Below are positions 50,927-58,749 of a DNA stretch of 63,581 nucleotides, piece after piece. The translations under genes were made by a program, and so were the position numbers. Where the stretch lies: the NCBI RefSeq assembly GCF_008370045.1, contig NZ_VOBN01000030.1, positions 1 to 63,581 of the forward strand, given 5' to 3'. The first letter of the stretch is position 1. The number at the start of each line of letters is the position of its first letter. The notes under the pieces are model-generated. The model was not told where the DNA came from, did not search any database, and saw nothing but the letters and a program-made list of their open reading frames with translations. The DNA is from Pseudomonas sp. ANT_J12. GTDB taxonomy: Bacteria; Pseudomonadota; Gammaproteobacteria; Pseudomonadales; Pseudomonadaceae.

Positions 50927-51562
50927 TTAAGCGGGCCGCTGGCTGATCACTTCATCGATCAACCCGTACTCACGCGCGGCTTCTGCGCTCATGAAGTTGT
51001 CGCGGTTGGTGTCGCGTTCGATTTCTTCCAGTGTGTGCCCGCTGTGCTTGGCCATCAGCGTGTTGAGACGCTCACGAATGAAGAGGATTTCCTTGGCATG
51101 GATTTCGATATCCGATGCCTGACCCTGGAAACCGCCCAATGGCTGGTGAATCATCACACGCGAGTTCGGCAGGCAGAAACGCTTGCCAGCGGCACCGGCC
51201 GTCAGCAGGAACGCACCCATGCTGCACGCCTGGCCGATACAGGTAGTCGACACGTTGGGTTTGATGAACTGCATGGTGTCGTAGATCGACATGCCTGCTG
51301 TCACCGAACCGCCCGGGGAGTTGATATAGAGATGGATGTCCTTGTCCGGGTTTTCCGCTTCAAGGAACAGCAGTTGCGCACAGATCAGGTTGGCCATGTA
51401 GTCCTCTACCGGACCAACCAGAAAGATCACTCGCTCCTTGAGGAGACGCGAGTAAATGTCGTAAGCGCGCTCGCCACGAGCAGACTGCTCGACAACCATC
51501 GGGACCAGGCCGCCTGCGGCCTGGATATCAGAGTTCTGCTGAATATACGAATTACGGAACAT
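50927..51562 (-). CDS. clpP: ClpXP peptidase subunit ClpP
   Basis: 211 residues with catalytic Ser114 (GQACSMGAFLL), His139 (RVMIHQPLGG) and Asp188 (RDNFMSAEAA), spacing identical to E. coli ClpP. The N-terminal ~18-residue propeptide (MFRNSYIQQNSD...) precedes VPMVVEQSARGERAYDIYSRLL. Between tig and clpX as expected. Confidence 0.97.
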   Translation of the reverse strand: MFRNSYIQQNSDIQAAGGLVPMVVEQSARGERAYDIYSRLLKERVIFLVGPVEDYMANLICAQLLFLEAENPDKDIHLYINSPGGSVTAGMSIYDTMQFIKPNVSTTCIGQACSMGAFLLTAGAAGKRFCLPNSRVMIHQPLGGFQGQASDIEIHAKEILFIRERLNTLMAKHSGHTLEEIERDTNRDNFMSAEAAREYGLIDEVISQRPA

Positions 51563-51603
51563 GCTCTGCAGTCACTCCCAAATAGTTATGTCTTGAATAC
51601 GCA

Positions 51604-51628
51604 TAAGCCAGCGCGAAGGCTGGCTTAT
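51604..51628 (-). terminator. Hairpin between tig and clpP
   Basis: ATAAGCCAGC...GCTGGCTTAT, a 10-bp stem. No long U-run on the minus strand, so it may attenuate rather than fully stop transcription from tig into clpP. Confidence 0.55.
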
Positions 51629-51655
51629 GGTGATTACTTCTTAGCGCAGAAACGA

Positions 51656-52966
51656 TCAGTCGGCTTGTGGAGCTTCTACCGGCTTGACTGCTTCTTCGTA
51701 AGAGACCGCTTTGTCGGTCACGTTTGCCTTCTGCAGAACAGTATCCACAACTTGTTCTTCCAGCACAACCGAACGGACTTCGTTCAGTTGCTGGTCGTTC
51801 TTGTAGTACCAGGACACAACCTGCTCAGGCTCTTGGTAGGCCGAAGCCATTTCCTGAATCATTTCGCGAACGCGGGCTTCGTCAGGCTTGAGGTCGAACT
51901 GCTTGACCACTTCAGCCACGATCAGACCCAGCACAACGCGGCGCTTGGCTTGTTCTTCGAACAGCTCGGCCGGCAGTTGGTCAGGCTTGATGTTGCCGCC
52001 GAATTGCTGAACAGCCTGCACGCGCAGACGGTCAACTTCGTTGGACAACAGAGCCTTTGGCACTTCGATCGGGTTGGTGGTCAGCAGACCGTCCATTACC
52101 TGATTCTTGACCTTGGATTTGATCGCCTGACGCAGCTCGCGCTCCATGTTCTTGCGAACTTCGGTGCGGAAGCCTTCCAGACCGGTTTCCTTGATGCCGA
52201 ATTGAGCGAAGAATTCTTCAGTCAGCTCAGGCAGTTTTGGCTCGGAAACAGTGTTCACGGTCACGGTGAACTCAGCAGTCTTACCTGCCAGGTCGAGGTT
52301 CTGGTAGTCCTCTGGGAAGGTCAGGTTCAGAACGCGTTCTTCGCCGGCTTTAGCGCCAACCAGACCGTCTTCGAAACCAGGGATCATGCGGCCGGAACCC
52401 AGAACCAGCTGAGTACCTTTGGCGGAACCGCCAGCGAACACTTCACCGTCAACCTTGCCAACGAAATCGATGTTCAGTTGGTCTTCGTTCTGGGCAGCAC
52501 GATCGGCTACTTCGAAACGGGTGTTTTGCTTACGCAGGATGTCGAGCATCTTGTCCAGGTCAGCGTCAGCCACGTCAGCGCTCAGGCGCTCGACAGTGAT
52601 GCCTTCGAAACCGGCTACAGTGAACTCAGGGAACACTTCAAAAATCGCGACGTATTCCAGATCCTTGCCAGCTTCGATCGATTTAGGCTCGATCGAAGGA
52701 GCGCCAGCCGGGTTCAGCTTCTGCTCAACGACAGCTTCGTAGAAGGAGGACTGGATCACGTCGCCTACAGCTTCCTGGCGTGCATCAGCACCGAAACGGC
52801 GCTTGATTTCACTCATTGGCACTTTGCCTGGACGGAAGCCAGCAATCTTGGCCTTTTGGGCGGTCTGCTGCAGACGCTTGTTGACCTGAGTCTCGATGCG
52901 CTCAGCCGGCACGGTGATGCTCATGCGGCGCTCAAGAGCAGAAGTATTTTCAACAGAAACTTGCAT
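51656..52966 (-). CDS. tig: Trigger factor Tig
   Basis: 436 residues: ribosome-binding domain (MQVSVENTSALERRMSITVP...GFRPGKVPMSEIKRRFG, with the GFRxGKxP signature), PPIase domain (~160-245; ENQLNIDFVG-type strand, here DQLNIDFVGKVDGEVFAGG...GSGRMIPGFEDGLVGAKAGE) and C-terminal chaperone arms. The start is at 52966; the longer frame adds 21 non-family residues. Confidence 0.96.
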   Translation of the reverse strand: MQVSVENTSALERRMSITVPAERIETQVNKRLQQTAQKAKIAGFRPGKVPMSEIKRRFGADARQEAVGDVIQSSFYEAVVEQKLNPAGAPSIEPKSIEAGKDLEYVAIFEVFPEFTVAGFEGITVERLSADVADADLDKMLDILRKQNTRFEVADRAAQNEDQLNIDFVGKVDGEVFAGGSAKGTQLVLGSGRMIPGFEDGLVGAKAGEERVLNLTFPEDYQNLDLAGKTAEFTVTVNTVSEPKLPELTEEFFAQFGIKETGLEGFRTEVRKNMERELRQAIKSKVKNQVMDGLLTTNPIEVPKALLSNEVDRLRVQAVQQFGGNIKPDQLPAELFEEQAKRRVVLGLIVAEVVKQFDLKPDEARVREMIQEMASAYQEPEQVVSWYYKNDQQLNEVRSVVLEEQVVDTVLQKANVTDKAVSYEEAVKPVEAPQAD

Positions 52967-53330
52967 GGATATTCCTCGTTGCACAGACGTTAGCCGGCCG
53001 TTTCCGACCCCAGAATCAAGGGCATGCATTCTAGTGGGTCAAACTCAAGAAGTCACCCTACTGAAAACGGGTAAAAAAACAGCAGGCAATTTATAGGCGA
53101 GGGACAAACGGTTGTGCCTCGCCCTGTTAGCAAATACAGCCAGTCAAGCCAGGGCTCTGCACCACCTCTTCTATATATAGAAGAAGTAGCAGGCATCTCC
53201 CTGACAGCCGACCTTGCGAGCAAGGTCGGCGGGCGGCGCGGCATCATCGAGAAACATAAATACGACGAAACACCCCACCCCGGCGACCCAGAACCTGCAG
53301 CCGCTGAACACTCGAACCGCTAAAACAAAA
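52967..53330. other. Intergenic region upstream of tig
   Basis: Apart from tig promoter sequence I see no convincing gene. Short frames on both strands here (e.g. 53053-53247 minus) lack ribosome sites and family resemblance. A CTTCTATATATAGAAG palindrome (~53169-53184) and a CCGACCTTGCGAGCAAGGTCGG hairpin (~53209-53230) are present. Confidence 0.6.
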
Positions 53331-53360
53331 AAGGCGCCAGACTATTAAATCTGGCGCCTT
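53331..53360 (-). terminator. Terminator of the tRNA operon
   Basis: AAGGCGCCAGA (53331-53341) pairs with TCTGGCGCCTT (53350-53360); an A-rich left flank (AAAACAAAA) gives the U-tract on the minus strand. Confidence 0.9.
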
Positions 53361-53368
53361 TCGAAATA

Positions 53369-53445
53369 TGGGGTGGACGAAGGGGATCGAACCCTCGACA
53401 ACGGGAGTCACAATCCCGTGCTCTACCAACTGAGCTACGCCCACC
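53369..53445 (-). tRNA. tRNA-His(GUG), copy 1
   Basis: Minus strand G(-1)GTGGGCG...CGTCCAC-C-CCA; anticodon stem CGGGA/TCCCG with loop TTGTGAC, anticodon GTG. The extra 5' G is encoded and pairs with C73. CCA is encoded. Identical to copy 2 at 53664. Confidence 0.97.
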
Positions 53446-53520
53446 ATATTGCCTCACAAGAAAGTCAAACAACTTCCTTGCTGCGCCCCCACCGGATCAA
53501 CGACCCGGGTGAAGCTTTAT

Positions 53521-53605
53521 TTGGTGCGGATGAAGAGACTCGAACTCTTACGCCTCGCGGCGCTGGAACCTAAATCCAGTGTGTCTACCAATTCCACCAC
53601 ATCCG
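53521..53605 (-). tRNA. tRNA-Leu(UAG)
   Basis: 85 nt with acceptor GCGGATG/CATCCGC, anticodon loop TTTAGGT (TAG), long variable arm typical of tRNA-Leu and encoded CCA. Confidence 0.97.
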
Positions 53606-53626
53606 CGGCTTGAAGCTGTTAAAGCA

Positions 53627-53655
53627 AAGGCGCCAGACTGTTAATCTGGCGCCTT
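53627..53655 (-). terminator. Duplicated terminator-like hairpin between tRNA-Leu and tRNA-His
   Basis: AAGGCGCCAGA...TCTGGCGCCTT, nearly identical to the operon terminator at 53331, next to the second tRNA-His. It is part of a duplicated tRNA-plus-terminator unit and lacks a strong U-tract here. Confidence 0.75.
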
Positions 53656-53663
53656 TCGAAATA

Positions 53664-53740
53664 TGGGGTGGACGAAGGGGATCGAACCCTCGACAACGGG
53701 AGTCACAATCCCGTGCTCTACCAACTGAGCTACGCCCACC
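53664..53740 (-). tRNA. tRNA-His(GUG), copy 2
   Basis: Identical in sequence to 53369-53445 and preceded by the same CCTTTCGAAATATGG flank, indicating a recent duplication of the gene with its downstream flank. Confidence 0.97.
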
Positions 53741-53771
53741 ATATTGCGCTACTTGTGCCAAAGCTGCCTAA

Positions 53772-53848
53772 TGGCGCACCCGGCAGGACTCGAACCTGCG
53801 ACCATCCGCTTAGAAGGCGGATGCTCTATCCAGCTGAGCTACGGGCGC
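53772..53848 (-). tRNA. tRNA-Arg(UCU)
   Basis: Acceptor GCGCCCG/CGGGTGC, anticodon stem TCCGC/GCGGA with loop CTTCTAA (anticodon TCT), T-arm GCAGG-TTCGAGT-CCTGC and encoded CCA. First gene of the tRNA operon. Confidence 0.97.
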
Positions 53849-53962
53849 CTTATTAATCTGTACTCTTGGAGGACTACAAACTAAGTGCTTCCAGCCTCAC
53901 GGAACCGTAATCCCGCTTGACCTTCTCATCCAGTGCTAGGCTGTGCCCGACAAGTGCGACGA

Positions 53963-53991
53963 ATAGTATAGAGCGCCCCAAAGCCCGTCAA
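53963..53991 (-). promoter_or_regulatory. Sigma-70 promoter of the tRNA operon
   Basis: On the minus strand TTGACG (53991-53986), 17 bp, TACTAT (53968-53963), followed by a GC-rich start region typical of stringently controlled stable RNA promoters. Divergent from folD. Confidence 0.7.
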
Positions 53992-54122
53992 ATCCTTTTT
54001 AAAAAAAATTCATTTAATTAAAGGGCTTAGAGGAATTTGCAGACCAAGCGCCTTTGCCCTCGCCGCCTGACATGCGAGAATGCGCCCTCTTTTTTCCCCC
54101 TCTCGATGGTTAATCACGCGCA

Positions 54123-54977
54123 ATGACTGCACAACTTATCGACGGCAAGTCAATCGCCGCCAGCCTGCGCCAGCAGATCGCCAAACGAGTCGCCGAACGT
54201 CGCCAGCAAGGCCTGCGCACGCCCGGTCTCGCGGTGATCCTGGTCGGCAGCGATCCTGCCTCTCAGGTTTATGTCTCGCACAAGCGTAAAGACTGTGAAG
54301 AGGTCGGCTTCCTGTCCCAGGCCTACGACCTGCCTTCTGAAACCACTCAGCAAGCGCTGACCGAGCTGATTGATCGCCTGAACGACGACCCGGCAATCGA
54401 CGGCGTTCTGCTTCAGCTTCCTTTACCTGCCCACCTGGACTCCTCCAAATTGCTGGAGCGCATTCGTCCGGATAAAGATGTCGACGGTTTCCACCCGTAT
54501 AACGTCGGTCGCCTGGCCCAACGCATTCCACTGCTGCGCCCCTGCACACCCAAAGGCATCATGACCCTGCTGGAAAGCACCGGAGCGGATCTTTACGGGA
54601 TGGACGCGGTGATTGTCGGCGCTTCCAACATTGTTGGCCGTCCGATGGCGATGGAATTGCTGCTGGCCGGCTGCACCGTGACGGTCACTCACCGCTTCAC
54701 CAAGGATCTGGCCGGCCACGTTGGCCGTGCCGATCTGGTCGTGGTTGCCGCCGGCAAGCCGGGCCTGGTCAAGGGCGAGTGGATCAAGGAAGGCGCGATC
54801 GTGATCGACGTCGGCATCAACCGCCAGGAAGACGGCAAGCTGGTGGGTGACGTGATCTACGAAACCGCCCTGCCCCGCGCCGGCTGGATTACTCCAGTGC
54901 CTGGCGGTGTAGGTCCGATGACGCGTGCCTGCCTGCTGGAAAATACGTTGTACGCAGCGGAGACGCTGCACGACTGA
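54123..54977 (+). CDS. folD: Bifunctional methylene-THF dehydrogenase/methenyl-THF cyclohydrolase FolD
   Basis: 284 residues: catalytic Lys in VYVSHKRKDCEEVGF, DGVLLQLPLPAHLD, PCTPKGIMTLLESTG, the NADP loop VIVGASNIVGRPMAMELLLAGCTVTVTH and C-terminal TPVPGGVGPMTRACLLENT. Interconverts one-carbon folates. Next to the tRNA operon, as in other pseudomonads. Confidence 0.97.
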   Translation: MTAQLIDGKSIAASLRQQIAKRVAERRQQGLRTPGLAVILVGSDPASQVYVSHKRKDCEEVGFLSQAYDLPSETTQQALTELIDRLNDDPAIDGVLLQLPLPAHLDSSKLLERIRPDKDVDGFHPYNVGRLAQRIPLLRPCTPKGIMTLLESTGADLYGMDAVIVGASNIVGRPMAMELLLAGCTVTVTHRFTKDLAGHVGRADLVVVAAGKPGLVKGEWIKEGAIVIDVGINRQEDGKLVGDVIYETALPRAGWITPVPGGVGPMTRACLLENTLYAAETLHD

Positions 54978-55002
54978 GTTCCCAGGCGTGCCGCATACAA
55001 GA

Positions 55003-55034
55003 GCCCCGCTAATTGCGGGGCTTTTTGTTTTTTG
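55003..55034 (+). terminator. Terminator of folD
   Basis: AGCCCCGC-TAATT-GCGGGGCT followed by TTTTTGTTTTTT. Confidence 0.92.
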
Positions 55035-55148
55035 GGCACTGGACAAACAACCCGCGAGTTTCAGAATAAAGAGACAGGCCATCGGGCAAATGACCTACAG
55101 ACCTCAGCGGGACAAACGGATACAAATGGCACTCGCTAGGAGCCGTTC

Positions 55149-55937
55149 ATGAAGCCGAGCAACCCCACTCAACAGCGCACGCTTGCATTCGCGGGCAAAC
55201 TGGCGGGCCTGCTTTATAGCCTCTGTTGTTATGTGTTTTTCCTGCTCACTGCGCTGTACATGATTGGCTTTCTCTCCGGTATTGGTGTGCCCAAGGACAT
55301 TAATACCGGGCCCGGCCTCAACTGGCCCCTGGCGGTTATCGTCGACACCTTGCTGATTACGCTTTTTGCGGTCCAGCACAGCGGCATGGCGCGAATGCGC
55401 TTCAAACGCTGGTGGACCGGATTCATCCCGGCGCCTATCGAACGCGCGACCTACGTCCTGTCTTCCTGCCTGGTGCTCGTGCTGCTTTTCTGGTTGTGGC
55501 AACCCATCGAAGTATCGATCTGGAGCGTCACGTCCGCCTGGGGCCATGGATTGCTAATGGCGCTGTTCTGGCTGGGTTGGGGCGTGGTGGTGCTCGCGAC
55601 TTTTCTGATCAGCCATTTCGAATTGCTGGGCATAAAGCAGGCCCTCAACGCCTTTTATCCTGACCGGCGTCAGAGCCCAACCTTCAAAACCCCGTTGCTC
55701 TACAAAGCGGTTCGTCACCCCTTGTACCTCGGGTTTCTGATCGTATTCTGGGCGACACCCGAGATGACCGCCGGACATCTTCTGTTCGCGCTACTGAACA
55801 CGCTCTACATTCTGATCGGCGTTCATTTTGAAGAGAAAGATCTGCTGGAAATGTTTGGCGAACACTATCGACGCTATCAACATAACGTCGCGGCGCTTGT
55901 GCCCTTGATCAAACGCAAACCCACCAAAAAACATTAA
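55149..55937 (+). CDS. mddA: Membrane methyltransferase, MddA-like (methanethiol S-methyltransferase family)
   Basis: 262 residues with five or six hydrophobic segments and the SAM-binding C-terminal block of the isoprenylcysteine-methyltransferase-like fold: YKAVRHPLYLGFLIVFWATPEMTAGHLLFALLNTLYILIGVHFEEKDLLEMFGEHYRRYQ. Length and the N-terminal FAGKLAGLLYSLCCYVFFLLTALYMIGFLSG resemble MddA, which methylates methanethiol to dimethyl sulfide in aerobic pseudomonads. NnrU-type proteins are the main alternative. Single gene with its own promoter region (54978-55148). Confidence 0.68.
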   Translation: MKPSNPTQQRTLAFAGKLAGLLYSLCCYVFFLLTALYMIGFLSGIGVPKDINTGPGLNWPLAVIVDTLLITLFAVQHSGMARMRFKRWWTGFIPAPIERATYVLSSCLVLVLLFWLWQPIEVSIWSVTSAWGHGLLMALFWLGWGVVVLATFLISHFELLGIKQALNAFYPDRRQSPTFKTPLLYKAVRHPLYLGFLIVFWATPEMTAGHLLFALLNTLYILIGVHFEEKDLLEMFGEHYRRYQHNVAALVPLIKRKPTKKH

Positions 55938-56065
55938 ATTTTCTTCATATAAAGCGCTCGTCATACGGGCGCCTAGCGCTTTCGTGGCTCATACTCCTAG
56001 AATGCGTCGTTTTTAAGAAACAGCCCGTAACAAAACGGCATATCCACCCTTATGAGTTCGCCCGC

Positions 56066-57004
56066 GTGAAAATCCGTCTTTCCATCCTGAGCCTATTTTT
56101 TGCGTTGACAGGGACTGTTATCACGCCAATCACCCACGCTGCGGAAACCACCGCAGCACCACGCGACGCCTCGCAACTCAAGATTGCTTCTGGCAGCGCT
56201 CTGCTTATGGATTTGCAGACCAACAAAGTCATTTACGCCAACAACCCTGACGTGGTGGTGCCGATCGCCTCGGTCAGCAAACTGATGACGGGACTAGTAG
56301 TGGTTGAAGCCCGCCAGAACATGGATGAGTACATCAACGTCGACATCAGTCACACGCCGGAAATGAAAGGCGTGTTTTCGCGGGTCAAGCTCAATAGCGA
56401 GCTGCCGCGCAAGAAGATGCTGCTGATTGCGCTGATGTCCTCGGAAAACCGCGCAGCCGCCACCCTCGCCCACCATTACCCGGGCGGCTACGTCGCGTTC
56501 ATTGCAGCCATGAACGCCAAGGCCAAGGCGCTGGGCATGTCCAGCACCCACTTCGTCGAACCCACCGGGCTTTCTCCGCGCAACGTCTCGACGGCGCGTG
56601 ACTTGAGCAAATTGCTGATCGCGGCGCACAAATACCCGCTGCTGACTGAGCTGACCACCACCAAGGAAACCACCGTAGCGTTCCGCAAACCCAACTACAC
56701 CCTGGGCTTTCACAACACCGACCATTTGGTGAACAAGCCCAATTGGGACATCAAAATCACCAAGACCGGCTTTACCAACGAGGCCGGGCACTGTCTGGTG
56801 CTGGTGACTAGCATGGGCAATCGCCCGGTGGCGCTGGTGATTCTCGACGCATTCGGCAAGTACACACACTTTGCCGACGCCAGCCGGATCCGCAGCTGGG
56901 TTGAAACGGGCCGCAGCACCGAAGCCCCCTCCGTTGCCTTACAGTACAAAGCGGCGAAGAATCTGAAGCACCGTCAGAGCGGTGTGGTTGAAGCCTCGAA
57001 ATAA
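56066..57004 (+). CDS. pbpG: D-alanyl-D-alanine endopeptidase (PBP7) PbpG
   Basis: 312 residues beginning with GTG (an upstream ATG at 56052 is stopped after five codons). Signal peptide ~1-25 (KIRLSILSLFFALTGTVITPITHA). Catalytic Ser69-Val-Ser-Lys72, the SxN motif in LMSSENRAAATLA and KTG in IKITKTGFTNEAGHC. Cleaves peptide cross-links in peptidoglycan in the periplasm. Confidence 0.92.
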   Translation: MKIRLSILSLFFALTGTVITPITHAAETTAAPRDASQLKIASGSALLMDLQTNKVIYANNPDVVVPIASVSKLMTGLVVVEARQNMDEYINVDISHTPEMKGVFSRVKLNSELPRKKMLLIALMSSENRAAATLAHHYPGGYVAFIAAMNAKAKALGMSSTHFVEPTGLSPRNVSTARDLSKLLIAAHKYPLLTELTTTKETTVAFRKPNYTLGFHNTDHLVNKPNWDIKITKTGFTNEAGHCLVLVTSMGNRPVALVILDAFGKYTHFADASRIRSWVETGRSTEAPSVALQYKAAKNLKHRQSGVVEASK

Positions 57005-57024
57005 ACCGGCGACAGCAACAACAA

Positions 57025-57050
57025 AGCCCCGATTTGTCGGGGCTTTTTTT
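57025..57050 (+). terminator. Terminator of pbpG
   Basis: AGCCCCGA-TTTG-TCGGGGCT followed by TTTTTTTA. Confidence 0.9.
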
Positions 57051-57066
57051 ATCGCGAATCCGCGGG

Positions 57067-57282
57067 CTAATCGTTGGGCAACGGCATCTGGTCGTCATCG
57101 GGAATGCCATCTCCGGCACTCGGGTCTTTGTGGCCTTGCGGATGCTCCGTCGGCACCACCATGGGACGCGCCAACGGATCCCTCATCGGACCGTCCGGAT
57201 CCAGCACAGGGTCGATGTCATCTTCGGGGGTCGCTGGGACGCTGTCCGGACCTTTGTCATCAAAACTCGAATCGGTAGACAT
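57067..57282 (-). CDS. Small acidic proline-rich protein A
   Basis: 71 residues (MSTDSSFDDKGPDSVPATPEDDIDPVLDPDGPMRDPLARP...), no hydrophobic segment, about a fifth Asp/Glu and rich in Pro: likely disordered. The ATG follows GAGGTG; the longer frame starts at GTG. It has a similar neighbour (57300-57506), 17 bp upstream, so the two form an operon. Function unknown. Confidence 0.65.
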   Translation of the reverse strand: MSTDSSFDDKGPDSVPATPEDDIDPVLDPDGPMRDPLARPMVVPTEHPQGHKDPSAGDGIPDDDQMPLPND

Positions 57283-57299
57283 AAACACCTCACTGCAGG

Positions 57300-57506
57300 T
57301 CAGGGTTTGAGATCAGCCAACGGGTCGTAGGGCTTGGCCGGTTTCTTGTCATCCTCGCCCGGCTTGATATCCCGGGGCGCCCTGGCGGGGCCGACGGGAT
57401 CGACCTGAGGGTCAGCGAGGTCCGGCGAGTCAGGATCGAAATCCAGTTCATGACCGGACGAATGCTCGGAAGAATGCGGACCGTCTGGGGTAGTGGAATG
57501 TGCCAT
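57300..57506 (-). CDS. Small acidic proline-rich protein B
   Basis: 68 residues (MAHSTTPDGPHSSEHSSGHELDFDPDSPDLADPQVDPVGPARAPRDIKPGED...), strong AAGGAGG ribosome site 6 bp upstream. Asp-Pro repeats (DFDPDSPDLADPQVDPV) resemble the DIDPVLDPDGP of protein A, suggesting duplication. Low-complexity, soluble, function unknown. Confidence 0.68.
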   Translation of the reverse strand: MAHSTTPDGPHSSEHSSGHELDFDPDSPDLADPQVDPVGPARAPRDIKPGEDDKKPAKPYDPLADLKP

Positions 57507-57601
57507 GGACGCCTCCTTGGGTCTGGCCCGGAGAAATCCGGGCCCTACCCATAAGAGGCCAAGGGCACGCGACGGTGCCCTGGAGATGACGAACGGAGCT
57601 G

Positions 57602-58273
57602 CTATTGAGCCTGCAACGCCTTGGTCGCCCGTGCGGCGGCCTGTTCCTGCCCCGCCTGTCCCAATTCGCTCGCGGCCTTGAGCCAGCGTTGTTCATCAAC
57701 CCTGGCCGGAATCTGGTTCGGCTTCTGGATCAGCACGGCCCAGCCGCCCGCATCCTTGAAGGATGACTCAAACGAATTGAAACCCATCAACAAGCGACGG
57801 TTCATCCCGGAGCGCAACAACACCGTCTGCTTCTGTCGGTTGTAGCCAGCCAGGATGGCGTAGCGCGGTTCGGCCCAGAAAGCCGAGCCTTCGGTGAAAC
57901 GCACCATCACCGGATAACCGGCGGCGACCTGGGTCAGCAACGCCGGCAGATGACTGTCGAGGGGATACACCACCATGCCGTACTCGCGGGCCAGGTTCTG
58001 CATGTTCTGCTGCAACTGCGCTTCGGCACCCGGCAAATGCAGCGGCTTTTCCAGCAGCCCTGGCGTGATCACCACGCCTTGTTGGGACAACATGCTGGCA
58101 AGGACTTGTGGCCCACTTTGATTGGCCTCGCCGCGATAAAACGTACCGCTGAGTTCAACACGCTCCGGCAGTCGCTTGACCTCCGGCGCCACACTGCCGG
58201 CGCAACCCGCCAACACGCCGACGCAGCCCATCACCAGCACCGCAGAACGAATTCGAGAAAATACCCGCACCAT
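57602..58273 (-). CDS. C39-peptidase-fold lipoprotein with substituted catalytic Cys and His
   Basis: 223 residues from the second of two adjacent ATGs. Lipobox LAGC with Cys24. The body follows bacteriocin-processing C39 lipoproteins (FYRGEANQSGPQVLASMLSQQGV...EPRYAILAGYNRQKQTVLLRSG...FKDAGGWAVLIQKPNQIP). The normal QCGP motif is QSGP (Ser53), and the His before the (Y/W)AV strand is Arg137, so cysteine-protease activity is not expected. The upstream in-frame extension to 58582 is shadow sequence. Confidence 0.75.
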   Translation of the reverse strand: MVRVFSRIRSAVLVMGCVGVLAGCAGSVAPEVKRLPERVELSGTFYRGEANQSGPQVLASMLSQQGVVITPGLLEKPLHLPGAEAQLQQNMQNLAREYGMVVYPLDSHLPALLTQVAAGYPVMVRFTEGSAFWAEPRYAILAGYNRQKQTVLLRSGMNRRLLMGFNSFESSFKDAGGWAVLIQKPNQIPARVDEQRWLKAASELGQAGQEQAAARATKALQAQ

Positions 58274-58496
58274 CATCACTCTCTTGTTCAGACGCCGGCA
58301 ATCGCGCTCCCGGCTTGGCCACTGATCATAGGACGCCACGGGACAGCGGTATAGCCTTAACCGGCAGTTGTTTGCGTTCGATAGAGCGAAGTGGTTGGTG
58401 ACAGGCGACCTTTGGTCAATAGCCTGAAACACAGCAGCGACTAGACTGTCACTTGCATAGCGTGTGTGCCCGCAGCAGGGCAAAGAGGAGGCACCG

Positions 58497-58664
58497 ATGA
58501 GCCTGGCAATGACAATCGTAATGCTGATTTCCGGCTGGCTGGCCGTGGCCGCCGCCATGTTGTGGGGAGTCCTGCGCATCACCCGGCGGCACCATCATCA
58601 TCCGGTGCACTCGGCCCCCGCCAAACCTGATCAACCGGCGGCACGCCCCGCCACTGCGCACTGA
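58497..58664 (+). CDS. 55-residue single-pass membrane microprotein
   Basis: AAAGAGGAGG ribosome site, ATG at 58497 and one transmembrane helix (SLAMTIVMLISGWLAVAAAMLWGVL), then a short basic/His-rich tail (RITRRHHHHPVHSAPAKP). Function unknown; the strong ribosome site and clean helix argue it is real. Confidence 0.65.
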   Translation: MSLAMTIVMLISGWLAVAAAMLWGVLRITRRHHHHPVHSAPAKPDQPAARPATAH

Positions 58665-58694
58665 CCGGCATTTTTTCCAACCGCCAAAAACAAA

Positions 58695-58732
58695 AACGGC
58701 CGCCTGGACTCTTTCGAGTGCAGGCGGCCGTT
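58695..58732. terminator. Bidirectional hairpin between the microprotein and terC-like gene
   Basis: AACGGCCGCCTG (58695-58706) pairs with CAGGCGGCCGTT (58721-58732) around an inner GACTC/GAGTG stem; A's to the left and T's to the right. Confidence 0.85.
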
Positions 58733-58749
58733 CTGTTTAGCGCTGATTT

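Noticed and set aside
53053..53323. Short frames on both strands upstream of tig
   Set aside because: Composition is of non-coding type and ribosome sites are missing; they cross palindromes and the tig promoter region.
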